A stretch of 11,665 bases of DNA. Source: CAZNVG01 sp964576475 (lineage in GTDB: Bacteria > Patescibacteriota > Saccharimonadia > Saccharimonadales > CAZNVG01). The notes beneath the pieces were generated by a model. It ran no database searches. It had not been told where the DNA came from and was given only the letters and a program-made list of their open reading frames with translations. The position numbers and the translations under genes are program-made. The stretch spans positions 1 to 11,665 of the forward strand of contig CAZNVG010000030.1 of NCBI GenBank assembly GCA_964576475.1, read 5' to 3'. Positions within the stretch are counted from its first letter, which is position 1. Each line of letters begins with the position of its first letter. This document shows, piece after piece, positions 6,114-11,665 of this stretch.

Positions 6114-6143
6114 TTTATACGCCGCCCGCACATACTCTGTCAA
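6114..6143 (-). promoter_or_regulatory. Strong leftward promoter
   Basis: On the minus strand, consensus TTGACA (6143-6138) is followed after 18 bp by TATAAA (6119-6114). The start site should be near 6107-6105. It stands back to back with the rightward ilvA promoter, the two -35 boxes being 22 bp apart, so a shared regulator could act on both. Confidence 0.65.
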
Positions 6144-6165
6144 CACTTTCTAAGTAGCAAACAAC

Positions 6166-6196
6166 TTGACATATCCTCAGGTCGTCGTAGTATAGA
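6166..6196 (+). promoter_or_regulatory. Promoter of the ilvA leader
   Basis: Consensus TTGACA (6166-6171) is followed by TAGTAT (6188-6193, 16-bp spacer) or TATAGA (6191-6196, 19-bp spacer). Either places the start site at about 6200-6203, on the ATG of the leader peptide, so the leader mRNA appears leaderless. Confidence 0.6.
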
Positions 6197-6200
6197 CGCT

Positions 6201-6251
6201 ATGAGTCAACAGATAATCGTTATCAATATTCTTCCGCACACATGCGGCTGA
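6201..6251 (+). CDS. Leader peptide of the ilvA attenuator (MSQQIIVINILPHTCG)
   Basis: This 16-residue frame starts at the predicted transcription start and has no ribosome-binding site. Codons 5-11 read ATA ATC GTT ATC AAT ATT CTT, that is four Ile, one Val and one Leu among seven. This is the mark of a control region for branched-chain amino acids. It ends with TGA at 6249-6251, within the antiterminator strand. The gene it precedes, threonine deaminase, catalyses the committed step to isoleucine, so the codon content matches the pathway. Ribosome stalling at Ile codons when charged tRNA-Ile is scarce would permit ilvA transcription. The peptide itself probably has no other role. Confidence 0.75.
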   Translation: MSQQIIVINILPHTCG

Positions 6252-6301
6252 TGTTGGTTTGATTTCGATACTTACACCTCTCAGCCACGAGAGGTTTTTT
6301 A
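6234..6301 (+). promoter_or_regulatory. Transcription attenuator of ilvA
   Basis: Three alternative helices can be drawn. Segment 1:2 is CCGCA (6234-6238) with TGCGG (6243-6247), directly after the Ile/Leu codons. Segment 2:3 is GGCTGA (6246-6251, including the leader stop) with TCAGCC (6281-6286). Segment 3:4 is the terminator. A ribosome held at the Ile codons would cover segment 1, leaving segment 2 free to pair with 3 and prevent termination. A ribosome reaching the stop covers segment 2 and lets the terminator form. The pairings are seen in the sequence; the mechanism is by analogy with enteric and actinobacterial amino-acid attenuators. Confidence 0.72.
6276..6301 (+). terminator. Terminator of the ilvA attenuator
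   Basis: ACCTCTC (6276-6282) pairs with GAGAGGT (6289-6295) around a 6-nt loop, followed by a T-run (TTTTTTATTT). It lies 25 nt before the ilvA start and so can only serve to regulate that gene. Confidence 0.85.
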
Positions 6302-6325
6302 TTTCAATCTAAACAAAGGCACATA

Positions 6326-7795
6326 ATGCAAAGCTCGGATCCACTATACAACGTCGTACACGTTTCACCCCTTGAAAAGGCCGCACACTTAAGTCGCAAA
6401 ACTAATAACGATGTGTACTTGAAACGAGAGGACACACAAATAGTTCACTCGTTCAAAATTCGTGGCGCCTTCAATAGGATAGCCTCGCTCACTAGTTCCG
6501 AACTCGAAAAAGGCGTTATCTGTGCCAGTGCCGGCAACCATGCGCAAGGGGTAGCATTGAGCGCAAAATACTTTGGTACATCTGCCCTCGTTGTCATGCC
6601 TATGACCACACCAGAGATTAAGGTTCAAGCAGTACGAGAACTTGGTGCCGAAGTCGAGCTGCATGGAGACAATTATTCGGAAGCGGCAGACTACTGTATG
6701 CAACGAATCAAACAAACTGGACGCGTGTTTATTCACCCATTTGACGATCCACTCGTAATTGAGGGTCAGGGCACTATCGGACTAGAAATACTCGAACAAT
6801 GCGATAACGTCGACATGGTATTCGTTCCAGTTGGTGGAGGCGGGCTAATCGCTGGTGTTGCGCGAGCGATTAAGGAAGCGCAACCTCATGTGCAAATAAT
6901 CGGCGTGGAGCCGGAGGACAGCGCTGCCATGGGTCGCTCTTTGGCTGAACAAAAACGCGTGAATCTAAGCCATGTTGGCGTGTTTGCTGACGGAGTCGCA
7001 GTTCGTCAGGTCGGGGTCGAACCATTCGCGATTGCTCAAAAATACGTCGACAAAATGATCACAGTCACTAATGATGAAATTTGTGATGCAATAAAAACAA
7101 TCTATCAAGAGAATCGCTCACTGGTCGAGCCGGCGGGCGCACTGGCAGTAGCCGGCTTCAAAAAGTTGTCGACCACTATTCATGGCGCGCATGTTGTGTG
7201 CATTAATTCTGGCGCGAATATGAGCTTTGAAAAGTTACAATATATTGCAGAGCGAACCTTGATTGGTTCAGGCAGGGAAAAACTCTTTGCGATTTCGTTA
7301 CCTGAGACGGCGGGTGCATTAATGACGCTTTGTCGTGATGTAATTCAGCATCACAGCATAACAGAGTTTGGCTACAGGCTTCAGAAGCGCAATCAAGCGA
7401 CTATTCTTGTCGGGATAAGTGTATCCGATACTCAAGATGCTATCGATTTCTGCACCAATTTGGCGTCACATGGATATAGCTTTACCGACCTTACTGACGA
7501 TGACGTCACAAAAGAACATATACGACATATGGTTGGTGGCGTAAGTCCAGAAGCAGTAAACGAGACAATATATAGTGTCGAGCTGCCGGAACGGCCGGGC
7601 GCGCTAGTTGATTTACTTACTGATTCTGGATCACATCTAAATATCTCACTCTTTCATTATCGAAACCTTGGCGGGGATACCGGCAGAGTCCTTATCGGTT
7701 TTGAAAGTCAGCAAGATATGTCCGATCAATTGCGCAATTTTGATCCGCAAAAAGTTAGCGATCTTCCAAGCGTGAAGACGTTTCTTATTCCGTAG
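6326..7795 (+). CDS. ilvA: Threonine deaminase (L-threonine ammonia-lyase), biosynthetic type
   Basis: This 489-residue PLP enzyme converts threonine to 2-oxobutanoate and ammonia, the first step to isoleucine. The catalytic part (about 1-315) shows HSFKIRGA with the PLP Lys at 44, SAGNHAQGVA (68-77), the phosphate-binding GGGGL loop (170-174) and a late SGAN (295-298). The C-terminal part carries two ACT-like regulatory domains, about 320-395 (ISLPETAGALMTL) and 415-489 (VELPERPGALVDLL). This is as in long, isoleucine-inhibited IlvA (about 514 residues in E. coli), not the short catabolic form. AAAGG at 6315-6319 supports the ATG. Transcription is probably controlled by the Ile-rich leader just upstream, so both enzyme and gene would respond to isoleucine. 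The gene stands alone; no other ilv genes are in the window. Its end overlaps the convergent GGDEF gene by 11 bp. Confidence 0.95.
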   Translation: MQSSDPLYNVVHVSPLEKAAHLSRKTNNDVYLKREDTQIVHSFKIRGAFNRIASLTSSELEKGVICASAGNHAQGVALSAKYFGTSALVVMPMTTPEIKVQAVRELGAEVELHGDNYSEAADYCMQRIKQTGRVFIHPFDDPLVIEGQGTIGLEILEQCDNVDMVFVPVGGGGLIAGVARAIKEAQPHVQIIGVEPEDSAAMGRSLAEQKRVNLSHVGVFADGVAVRQVGVEPFAIAQKYVDKMITVTNDEICDAIKTIYQENRSLVEPAGALAVAGFKKLSTTIHGAHVVCINSGANMSFEKLQYIAERTLIGSGREKLFAISLPETAGALMTLCRDVIQHHSITEFGYRLQKRNQATILVGISVSDTQDAIDFCTNLASHGYSFTDLTDDDVTKEHIRHMVGGVSPEAVNETIYSVELPERPGALVDLLTDSGSHLNISLFHYRNLGGDTGRVLIGFESQQDMSDQLRNFDPQKVSDLPSVKTFLIP

Positions 7796-8495
7796 GCGGC
7801 AGAAGAACTGGTGCGCGAGATTGGCTATCGTTCTTTTCCGCGTACATGCTTTTATCGGCAAGCTCCTTGATGACGTCAATATCGCCACCATAGGAGCGAA
7901 GTTCAGCCACCGCAAAAGGCACTATACCGATACTTGCGCTGAATCGTATTCGCGAGCCATCTTCTAAATCTATGATTAATTTAGAATTGATACGTCGCTT
8001 AAGTCGTTGATGGAGCAGAGGTATATCAACATCTCCACCGATGCTATATAAGATAAAGAACTCATCACCACCCACTCTAGCTACAAAGTCATCAGAATCA
8101 TCACGATCACGAATGACTTTTCGAAGATTTTCACTCAGTTTAATCAGTGCTCGATCACCGTTACCGTGCCCAAATGTATCATTTACAAGCTTAAATTTAT
8201 CGATGTCTATTATGCCGACAATAGCAGTTGACTCATCAGACGCAGTCTCGAGGTACCTTGCAATATGAGCATCCGCTGAACGTCTATTAGGTAAACCCGT
8301 GAGCGCATCGTGCGTTGCATCATGTTGCATTTCCAGGCTCTGCGCTTGCCAGTAGAGAGCATTTCGATCCATTACATCTGCAGTGTAAATATCTCGCCGC
8401 GCCATGAAATTGACCAGCCCTGCCAAAGCCTCGGCATAATGCATACCCATTCCGGGTTCAAAATGTTTTCTATCTAGTGGTGTATTGCGTTCCAT
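7785..8495 (-). CDS. GGDEF-domain diguanylate cyclase
   Basis: Minus-strand gene with start chosen at ATG 8495, preceded by AGAGGA 8 nt away; the frame stays open to 8735 but the upstream part overlaps promoters. The 236-residue protein has a short N-terminal helical region (about 15-60) with no membrane segment. A GGDEF domain follows: HDALTGLPNRR (62-72), DIDKFKLVNDTFGHGNGD (97-114, metal-binding Asp97) and the intact active site RVGGDEF (140-146). Such enzymes make cyclic di-GMP from two GTP. The inhibitory RxxD I-site expected at about 133-136 reads DSDD, lacking the Arg, so product feedback at this site is unlikely. It seems cytosolic with no recognisable sensor domain. The gene runs opposite to ilvA with overlapping 3' ends. 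Confidence 0.9.
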   Translation of the reverse strand: MERNTPLDRKHFEPGMGMHYAEALAGLVNFMARRDIYTADVMDRNALYWQAQSLEMQHDATHDALTGLPNRRSADAHIARYLETASDESTAIVGIIDIDKFKLVNDTFGHGNGDRALIKLSENLRKVIRDRDDSDDFVARVGGDEFFILYSIGGDVDIPLLHQRLKRRINSKLIIDLEDGSRIRFSASIGIVPFAVAELRSYGGDIDVIKELADKSMYAEKNDSQSRAPVLLPPTE

Positions 8496-8631
8496 AGTAT
8501 ATTTCCTCTGCATTTCCCGAGGTACTACAATCACCACCATGAAGTATGTCTCGGTTTCGCTACTTGCTCGTCGTATTCCAAGCGACCATCTTGCGGAAGT
8601 ACGAGTCAACGCTGACATGTAAAGTGCACTG

Positions 8632-8660
8632 ATATAACCATGATTGTAGTTCAATGTCAA
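8632..8660 (-). promoter_or_regulatory. Candidate promoter of the GGDEF gene
   Basis: On the minus strand TTGACA (8660-8655) is followed after 17 bp by TTATAT (8637-8632). Transcription would begin near 8625, leaving a leader of about 130 nt. The -35 box is 7 bp from the -35 of the divergent rplJ promoter. Confidence 0.45.
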
Positions 8661-8667
8661 TATATAG

Positions 8668-8697
8668 TTGACCTCAGTGGTGACTCTAGCGTATAAT
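8668..8697 (+). promoter_or_regulatory. Promoter of rplJ-rplL
   Basis: TTGACC (8668-8673) and consensus TATAAT (8692-8697), 18 bp apart, predict a start near 8704 and a leader of about 160 nt, typical of an autoregulated L10 operon. Confidence 0.7.
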
Positions 8698-8703
8698 CGA
8701 CTG

Positions 8704-8862
8704 GTATTTGCTGAAGACAAGAGCTGTGGAGACACTTAATTCGCTCTCTAGGTGAACTAATCTACATACGTGTATTTGGTTTATTCTTCGGCAGCGCAAG
8801 CGGGCCGATTTTTTTTGTCCCCATTAACAAATCACAATATCACTATAAGCAAGAGGTACCTT
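8704..8862 (+). promoter_or_regulatory. rplJ leader with probable L10 autoregulatory structure
   Basis: The leader can fold AGAGC (8720-8724) with GCTCT (8743-8747), enclosing a smaller GTG-GAGA-CAC hairpin, and is followed by a terminator hairpin at 8788-8816. L10-L12 commonly represses its own mRNA by binding a leader that imitates the 23S rRNA site. Here an asymmetric stem-loop ahead of a terminator suggests control by premature termination. The match to the known L10 leader family is not proven by eye. Confidence 0.45.
8788..8816 (+). terminator. Terminator hairpin inside the rplJ leader
   Basis: TCGGC (8788-8792) pairs with GCCGA (8804-8808), with an inner GC-GCAA-GC cap, followed by eight T residues. 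It lies between the promoter and rplJ, 47 nt before the start codon, so it must be conditional: an attenuator rather than an operon end. Confidence 0.78.
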
Positions 8863-9396
8863 ATGGCTATAAGTCGTGAGAAAAAATCAACGCTTGTCGA
8901 TGAAATCGAGCAACTGCTCGCCACTTCAAAGATGACCGTTGCGGCTGCTTACCAAGGTTTAAGCGTTAAGGAAATGCAAGAACTACGTAAGCTCGCCAAA
9001 GAATCTGGCACCACTATCAAGGTGACCAAAAACCGCCTCGTACGACTTGCAGCGAGTCGCGTTGAAAACATCAAAGATGTTGACACCAGCGCACTTGCCG
9101 GACAGCTCGTTTACGCATTCAATGCGGAAGACGAAGTGACTCCAGCACAAACGCTTGCAGGTTTTGCTAAAACCCATCCAAACCTACAGTTTGTAGGCGC
9201 TATAACCGGCGACGGCACCTTTATTGGCGCCGAAGACGTCAAAGCCCTTGCAAGCCTACCAAGCAAAGAACAATTGCGTGGAATGTTGGTGGGTACGATT
9301 GCGGCGCCACTCAGTGGTTTCGTAAACGTAATGGCTGGAAATGTACGTGGCGTACTAAATGTATTAACTGCACGAGCTGAAGCGCTCGAGCAATAA
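8863..9396 (+). CDS. rplJ: 50S ribosomal protein L10
   Basis: The 177-residue product has the usual L10 length. The N-terminal rRNA-binding domain reads AISREKKSTLVDEIEQLL, then the VKEMQELRKLAKESGTTIKVTKNRLVRLA region typical of L10. The C-terminal helix (about 140-177), which carries the L7/L12 dimers, begins near LRGMLVGTIAAPLSGFVNVM. L10 anchors the stalk that recruits translation GTPases. The ATG at 8863 has AAGAGG (8851-8856) at proper spacing, whereas earlier in-frame starts would fall in the leader hairpin. rplL follows after 11 nt, its ribosome site overlapping the rplJ stop. Confidence 0.96.
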   Translation: MAISREKKSTLVDEIEQLLATSKMTVAAAYQGLSVKEMQELRKLAKESGTTIKVTKNRLVRLAASRVENIKDVDTSALAGQLVYAFNAEDEVTPAQTLAGFAKTHPNLQFVGAITGDGTFIGAEDVKALASLPSKEQLRGMLVGTIAAPLSGFVNVMAGNVRGVLNVLTARAEALEQ

Positions 9397-9407
9397 GGAG
9401 AAATCAC

Positions 9408-9818
9408 ATGGCAGACGAAGACAAGAAAGTGGAAACACCGAAAGAGTTTGAAAAACTCGTAGCAGAACTCGACAAACTAAGTGCGCTTGAAATCAGCAAA
9501 TTTGTAAAATTCCTCGAAGAGTACTGGGGCGTTAGCGCTGCAGCACCAGCTGTAGCAGTTGCCGCAGCTCCAGCAGCAGGCGACGACGCAGCAGCAGCTG
9601 ACGAAAAGAGCGAATTTGACGTCATCCTTAAGGATGCCGGCGCACAGAAAGTTGCAGTCATCAAGGCTGTAAAAGAGATCACAGGTCTTGGACTTGGTGA
9701 AGCTAAAGCTATCGTTGATGGCGCACCAAAGCCAGTACTTGAAAAGGCTAAAAAAGAAGACGCTGAAAGTGCACAGAAGGCTTTGGAAGAAGCTGGCGCT
9801 ACAGTCGAACTTGCCTAA
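9408..9818 (+). CDS. rplL: 50S ribosomal protein L7/L12
   Basis: This 136-residue protein, slightly longer than the usual 120-128, has the three standard parts. They are an N-terminal dimerisation domain (about 10-40, ending FLEEYWGV), an Ala/Pro-rich hinge (about 43-65) and the C-terminal GTPase-contacting domain (about 68-136). The last carries FDVILKDAGAQKVAVIKAVKEITGLGLGEAKAIVDGAPKPV. Multiple L12 copies bind L10 and stimulate EF-Tu and EF-G. TAAGGAG at 9394-9400, overlapping the rplJ stop, gives a strong ribosome site. A strong terminator follows. Confidence 0.97.
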   Translation: MADEDKKVETPKEFEKLVAELDKLSALEISKFVKFLEEYWGVSAAAPAVAVAAAPAAGDDAAAADEKSEFDVILKDAGAQKVAVIKAVKEITGLGLGEAKAIVDGAPKPVLEKAKKEDAESAQKALEEAGATVELA

Positions 9819-9838
9819 TAGCTTCTCGATACACAATT

Positions 9839-9870
9839 AAACCCGCAGCCATAACGCTGCGGGTTTTTTA
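9839..9870 (+). terminator. Intrinsic terminator of rplJ-rplL
   Basis: ACCCGCAGC (9841-9849) pairs with GCTGCGGGT (9856-9864), a 9-bp stem with a 6-nt loop extended by A-T pairs, then a T-run. It may also act weakly on the minus strand, where it lies beyond the end of the 9914-10510 gene. Confidence 0.93.
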
Positions 9871-9913
9871 TTTCATTGTTGTCGCGAATTAATGTTGTAC
9901 TGCTTGATGCCGA

Positions 9914-10510
9914 CTAAAGTGCCTCGAGGCCAACGAGCACAACCGTTACCCATGTTGGACCATGTATGCCATTGGAGGCAGCTGATGTTACAACATTTGC
10001 ACCGTTAGGAACCTTGATGTAGTTCGAGCATTTGTATATATAACCGGCTTGTGTGGCCGTGTAGTTGACATAAGATTTACCGCCACTAACTTTGTCGTGG
10101 ATACCAACCGTAACAACTCCTGAGCCCTTAAATGACGCGCAACCTCGCATATATTTGCCATTATACTGAGATGGTACTGCGCTGTTAGCCGAGTAAGCCA
10201 CGACGTTACTACCGTCGGATGTCTTAGGGCAGGATAAACTCCATGTGTTCTTGTTTATCGTGGTGTCTTTAAATATCGAGCCCTTGCACGATGCAGTATT
10301 GGGTTGCTGTAATCCTAGGGTCCAACCATCTACAGTCGATGAACGAGTATAGCTAATAGCATATGTCTTATAGAGCAAAAAGCCACTAAGGACGACTACC
10401 GCGAACGCAAACAATGCTACGACCTTTGTTTTACGCTGCCAACGAGCAAACTTCAGTACATTTGAACGGTTAATATTCTTGTGATAGCTTTTTGATACTT
10501 TTTTTGCCAT
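9914..10510 (-). CDS. Membrane-anchored surface protein of unknown function
   Basis: A 198-residue protein not recognised by family. The N-terminus is strongly basic (about 1-29, rich in Lys and Arg), followed by one membrane segment at about 30-50 (VALFAFAVVVLSGFLLYKTY). The remaining 145 or so residues are Ser, Thr, Gly, Tyr and Asn-rich with beta-prone alternation and four cysteines (75, 94, 124, 161), which suggests an exported beta-sandwich domain with one or two disulfides. The membrane segment may be an uncleaved anchor or a long signal peptide; AIS at 51-53 could be a cleavage region. The divergent GH16 gene next door makes a carbohydrate-binding or wall-associated role possible, but that is inference. 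The ribosome site before ATG 10510 is weak. Confidence 0.75.
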   Translation of the reverse strand: MAKKVSKSYHKNINRSNVLKFARWQRKTKVVALFAFAVVVLSGFLLYKTYAISYTRSSTVDGWTLGLQQPNTASCKGSIFKDTTINKNTWSLSCPKTSDGSNVVAYSANSAVPSQYNGKYMRGCASFKGSGVVTVGIHDKVSGGKSYVNYTATQAGYIYKCSNYIKVPNGANVVTSAASNGIHGPTWVTVVLVGLEAL

Positions 10511-10535
10511 TTTTGTTTTCCATTTATGGTTACTT

Positions 10536-10566
10536 AATATATAGCGTAGTTTATTTATTCAAGCAA
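10536..10566 (-). promoter_or_regulatory. Candidate promoter of the minus-strand surface protein
   Basis: On the minus strand TTGCTT (10566-10561) is followed after 17 bp by TATATATT (10543-10536). The predicted start near 10530 leaves a leader of about 20 nt. Confidence 0.45.
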
Positions 10567-10589
10567 TACAATATATCTTTACAGAACTA

Positions 10590-10612
10590 AGCATTAGGTT
10601 TTAACTAATGCT
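10590..10612. repeat. 8-bp inverted repeat between divergent surface genes
   Basis: AGCATTAG (10590-10597) and CTAATGCT (10605-10612) are perfect arms around a 7-nt loop. There is no T-tract on either side. Its place between two divergent genes suggests an operator, though AT-rich dyads also arise by chance. Confidence 0.35.
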
Positions 10613-10687
10613 AATGGCTTCACCTAAGCAGTTGCACCAACCAATAAATTCTAATTTTTTCGTTCACTAATCAGAACTCGTAGACGA

Positions 10688-11560
10688 TTGTTCATAGTCG
10701 GAGTTTTGATATTTATAGCTATTTTAGGAATAGTTTACAGCTCAACGCGCGCTGCTAGTCGGCAAAGCGTCCGCTTCAGTCTCAGTGATAGTAGCACTGA
10801 TTCAGGGTTCGCCTTTGGCTGCACGAGCATATCTGGTACATGCATGCCAAAAGGCGACATCGCTGGTTGGAAACAAATTTTTAGTGATGATTTCACTACA
10901 GATGTCCCCACTGGGAATTTTCCTAAAGCAGTAGCAAGTAAATGGTTCGCCTATCCTGATGGCTGGAAAGATACGAGTGGCAAGGGAACATACTATCCAT
11001 CCAAAGTACTGTCACAACATAACGGAGTCTTGGATTTCTTTATACATTCGGAGAACGGCGTACACATGGTTTCAGCACCAGAACCGATCTTAGCGAGTGG
11101 AACTCATGATTACGGCGTCGGACTAACTGCCGGAAGATACGAAGTGCGCGCTAAAGCTGATAGCATTGCATGCTACAAACGAGCTTGGATGCTTTGGCCC
11201 GATAGCGGTGTTTGGCCACGTGATGGCGAGATAGATTTTCCTGAAGGCAATCTAACAAGCGGTAGCGTATCTATGTTCATGCATAATCAAAACGGCACAA
11301 GTGGATCAGACCAACAGCAAGGCTCAATCGCAATAGACCAGACGCAGTGGCACACGTACACCATGGAGTGGCGACCAGACACATCCAACCTCAAAGCCTG
11401 GGTCGACGGCACGCAAATTGCAAACTTTACTACTAGAGTTCCAAATACTCCCATGCATTACGTTATGCAAACTGAAACTAGCTTGGACGGCTGTACGCCA
11501 GCCGATACGGCACAAGGACACATTCTGGTAGATTGGTTTACTGCCTATAAGCCTTTATAG
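10688..11560 (+). CDS. Exported GH16 family glycoside hydrolase
   Basis: This 290-residue protein has a hydrophobic N-terminal segment (about 1-19) for export or anchoring, then a GH16 beta-jelly-roll catalytic domain (about 58-290). The active-site motif is GEIDFPE (180-186): Glu181 the likely nucleophile, Glu186 the acid/base, Asp183 between them, as in the ExDxxE hallmark. Other family features are YEVRAKA (151-157), AWMLWP (166-171), WHTYTMEWRPD (221-231), WVDGTQI (238-244) and the terminal VDWFTAYKP. GH16 enzymes cleave beta-1,3, beta-1,4 or mixed glucans and galactans; the substrate cannot be read here. The TTG start at 10688 has no clear ribosome site, and the frame is open back to a TAA at 10652. 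Arg-rich residues just upstream would make a good n-region, so the true start is uncertain. Confidence 0.85.
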   Translation: MFIVGVLIFIAILGIVYSSTRAASRQSVRFSLSDSSTDSGFAFGCTSISGTCMPKGDIAGWKQIFSDDFTTDVPTGNFPKAVASKWFAYPDGWKDTSGKGTYYPSKVLSQHNGVLDFFIHSENGVHMVSAPEPILASGTHDYGVGLTAGRYEVRAKADSIACYKRAWMLWPDSGVWPRDGEIDFPEGNLTSGSVSMFMHNQNGTSGSDQQQGSIAIDQTQWHTYTMEWRPDTSNLKAWVDGTQIANFTTRVPNTPMHYVMQTETSLDGCTPADTAQGHILVDWFTAYKPL

Positions 11561-11616
11561 CGCACTAGATATAGCGTTATCAGATATAACTAGCACACCA
11601 AACTGGGGATAACTTT

Positions 11617-11645
11617 TTGACAACAGTCGCTACTTCTGCTAGGCT
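11617..11645 (+). promoter_or_regulatory. Possible promoter for a gene beyond the window
   Basis: A consensus TTGACA (11617-11622) is followed after 17 bp by a poor -10 (TAGGCT, 11640-11645). The last 100 bases otherwise contain no recognisable gene or terminator. Confidence 0.25.
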
Positions 11646-11665
11646 TTGCCCAGAACATCACTCTA

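Noticed and set aside
5960..6157. 65-residue plus-strand frame through the leftward leader
   Set aside because: It runs through a terminator stem and two promoter elements and has no ribosome site; the composition is not protein-like.
8496..8735. N-terminal extension of the GGDEF protein to residue 316
   Set aside because: The upstream part covers two promoters and has no ribosome site, while ATG 8495 has AGAGGA at the right distance.
9477..9836. Cys-rich minus-strand frame opposite rplL
   Set aside because: The Cys and Trp content is the reverse complement of GCA and CCA codons in the L12 hinge; L12 is certain on the plus strand.
1..11665. tRNA, rRNA, CRISPR array, transposase or phage genes
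   Set aside because: No cloverleaf with a TTCRA-type loop, no regularly spaced direct repeats and no transposase or integrase motif was seen on either strand.

Overview
The window reads like a chromosomal segment of a small-genome bacterium, most plausibly Candidatus Saccharibacteria (TM7) or a near relative. The reasons are the lysine- and alanine-rich ribosomal proteins, short intergenic spacers, a thymidylate kinase fused to a double ThyX, moderate GC by eye (about 45-48%), and UGA used as an ordinary stop. The assignment is inference; no rRNA is present to settle it.

Left part (1-1761): the tail of an NlpC/P60-like protein, then rplK (L11) and rplA (L1, with a long charged N-terminal extension), closed by a strong intrinsic terminator. 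Next (1794-5478) is a pyrimidine-deoxynucleotide operon. It holds a dCTP deaminase-family protein, an ATGA-coupled 786-residue fusion of a thymidylate-kinase domain to two ThyX-type domains, and an overlapping 200-residue protein of unknown function. Together the first two could supply most steps from dCTP through dUMP and dTMP to dTDP.

Middle part (5479-7795): a perfect 14-bp inverted repeat sits beside a small, GC-richer minus-strand gene. Two divergent promoters lie back to back at about 6114-6196. Each fires into what looks like a leaderless leader-peptide attenuator. The rightward one encodes MSQQIIVINILPHTCG, rich in Ile codons, followed by mutually exclusive hairpins and a terminator just before ilvA (threonine deaminase with two ACT-type domains). 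This is a textbook isoleucine attenuator. The leftward one encodes a 24-residue Leu/Val-rich peptide, followed by a terminator whose loop can pair over 10 bp with sequence at the peptide's stop codon. It would control the small minus-strand gene, or else make a short RNA of about 140 nt.

Right part (7785-11665): a minus-strand GGDEF diguanylate cyclase converges on ilvA with an 11-bp overlap. Its promoter is back to back with that of rplJ-rplL (L10 and L7/L12), which has a terminator hairpin in its leader. So L11-L1 and L10-L12, normally one cluster, are split here by about 7 kb of metabolic and signalling genes. Beyond the rplL terminator lie a divergent pair of surface genes: a membrane-anchored protein of unknown function (minus) and a GH16 family glycosidase (plus).

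The most interesting region is 5970-6301, the two opposed leaderless attenuators. Next come the Tmk-ThyX-ThyX fusion, with its complementary degenerate motifs, and the unknown 84-residue gene with its adjoining hairpin.
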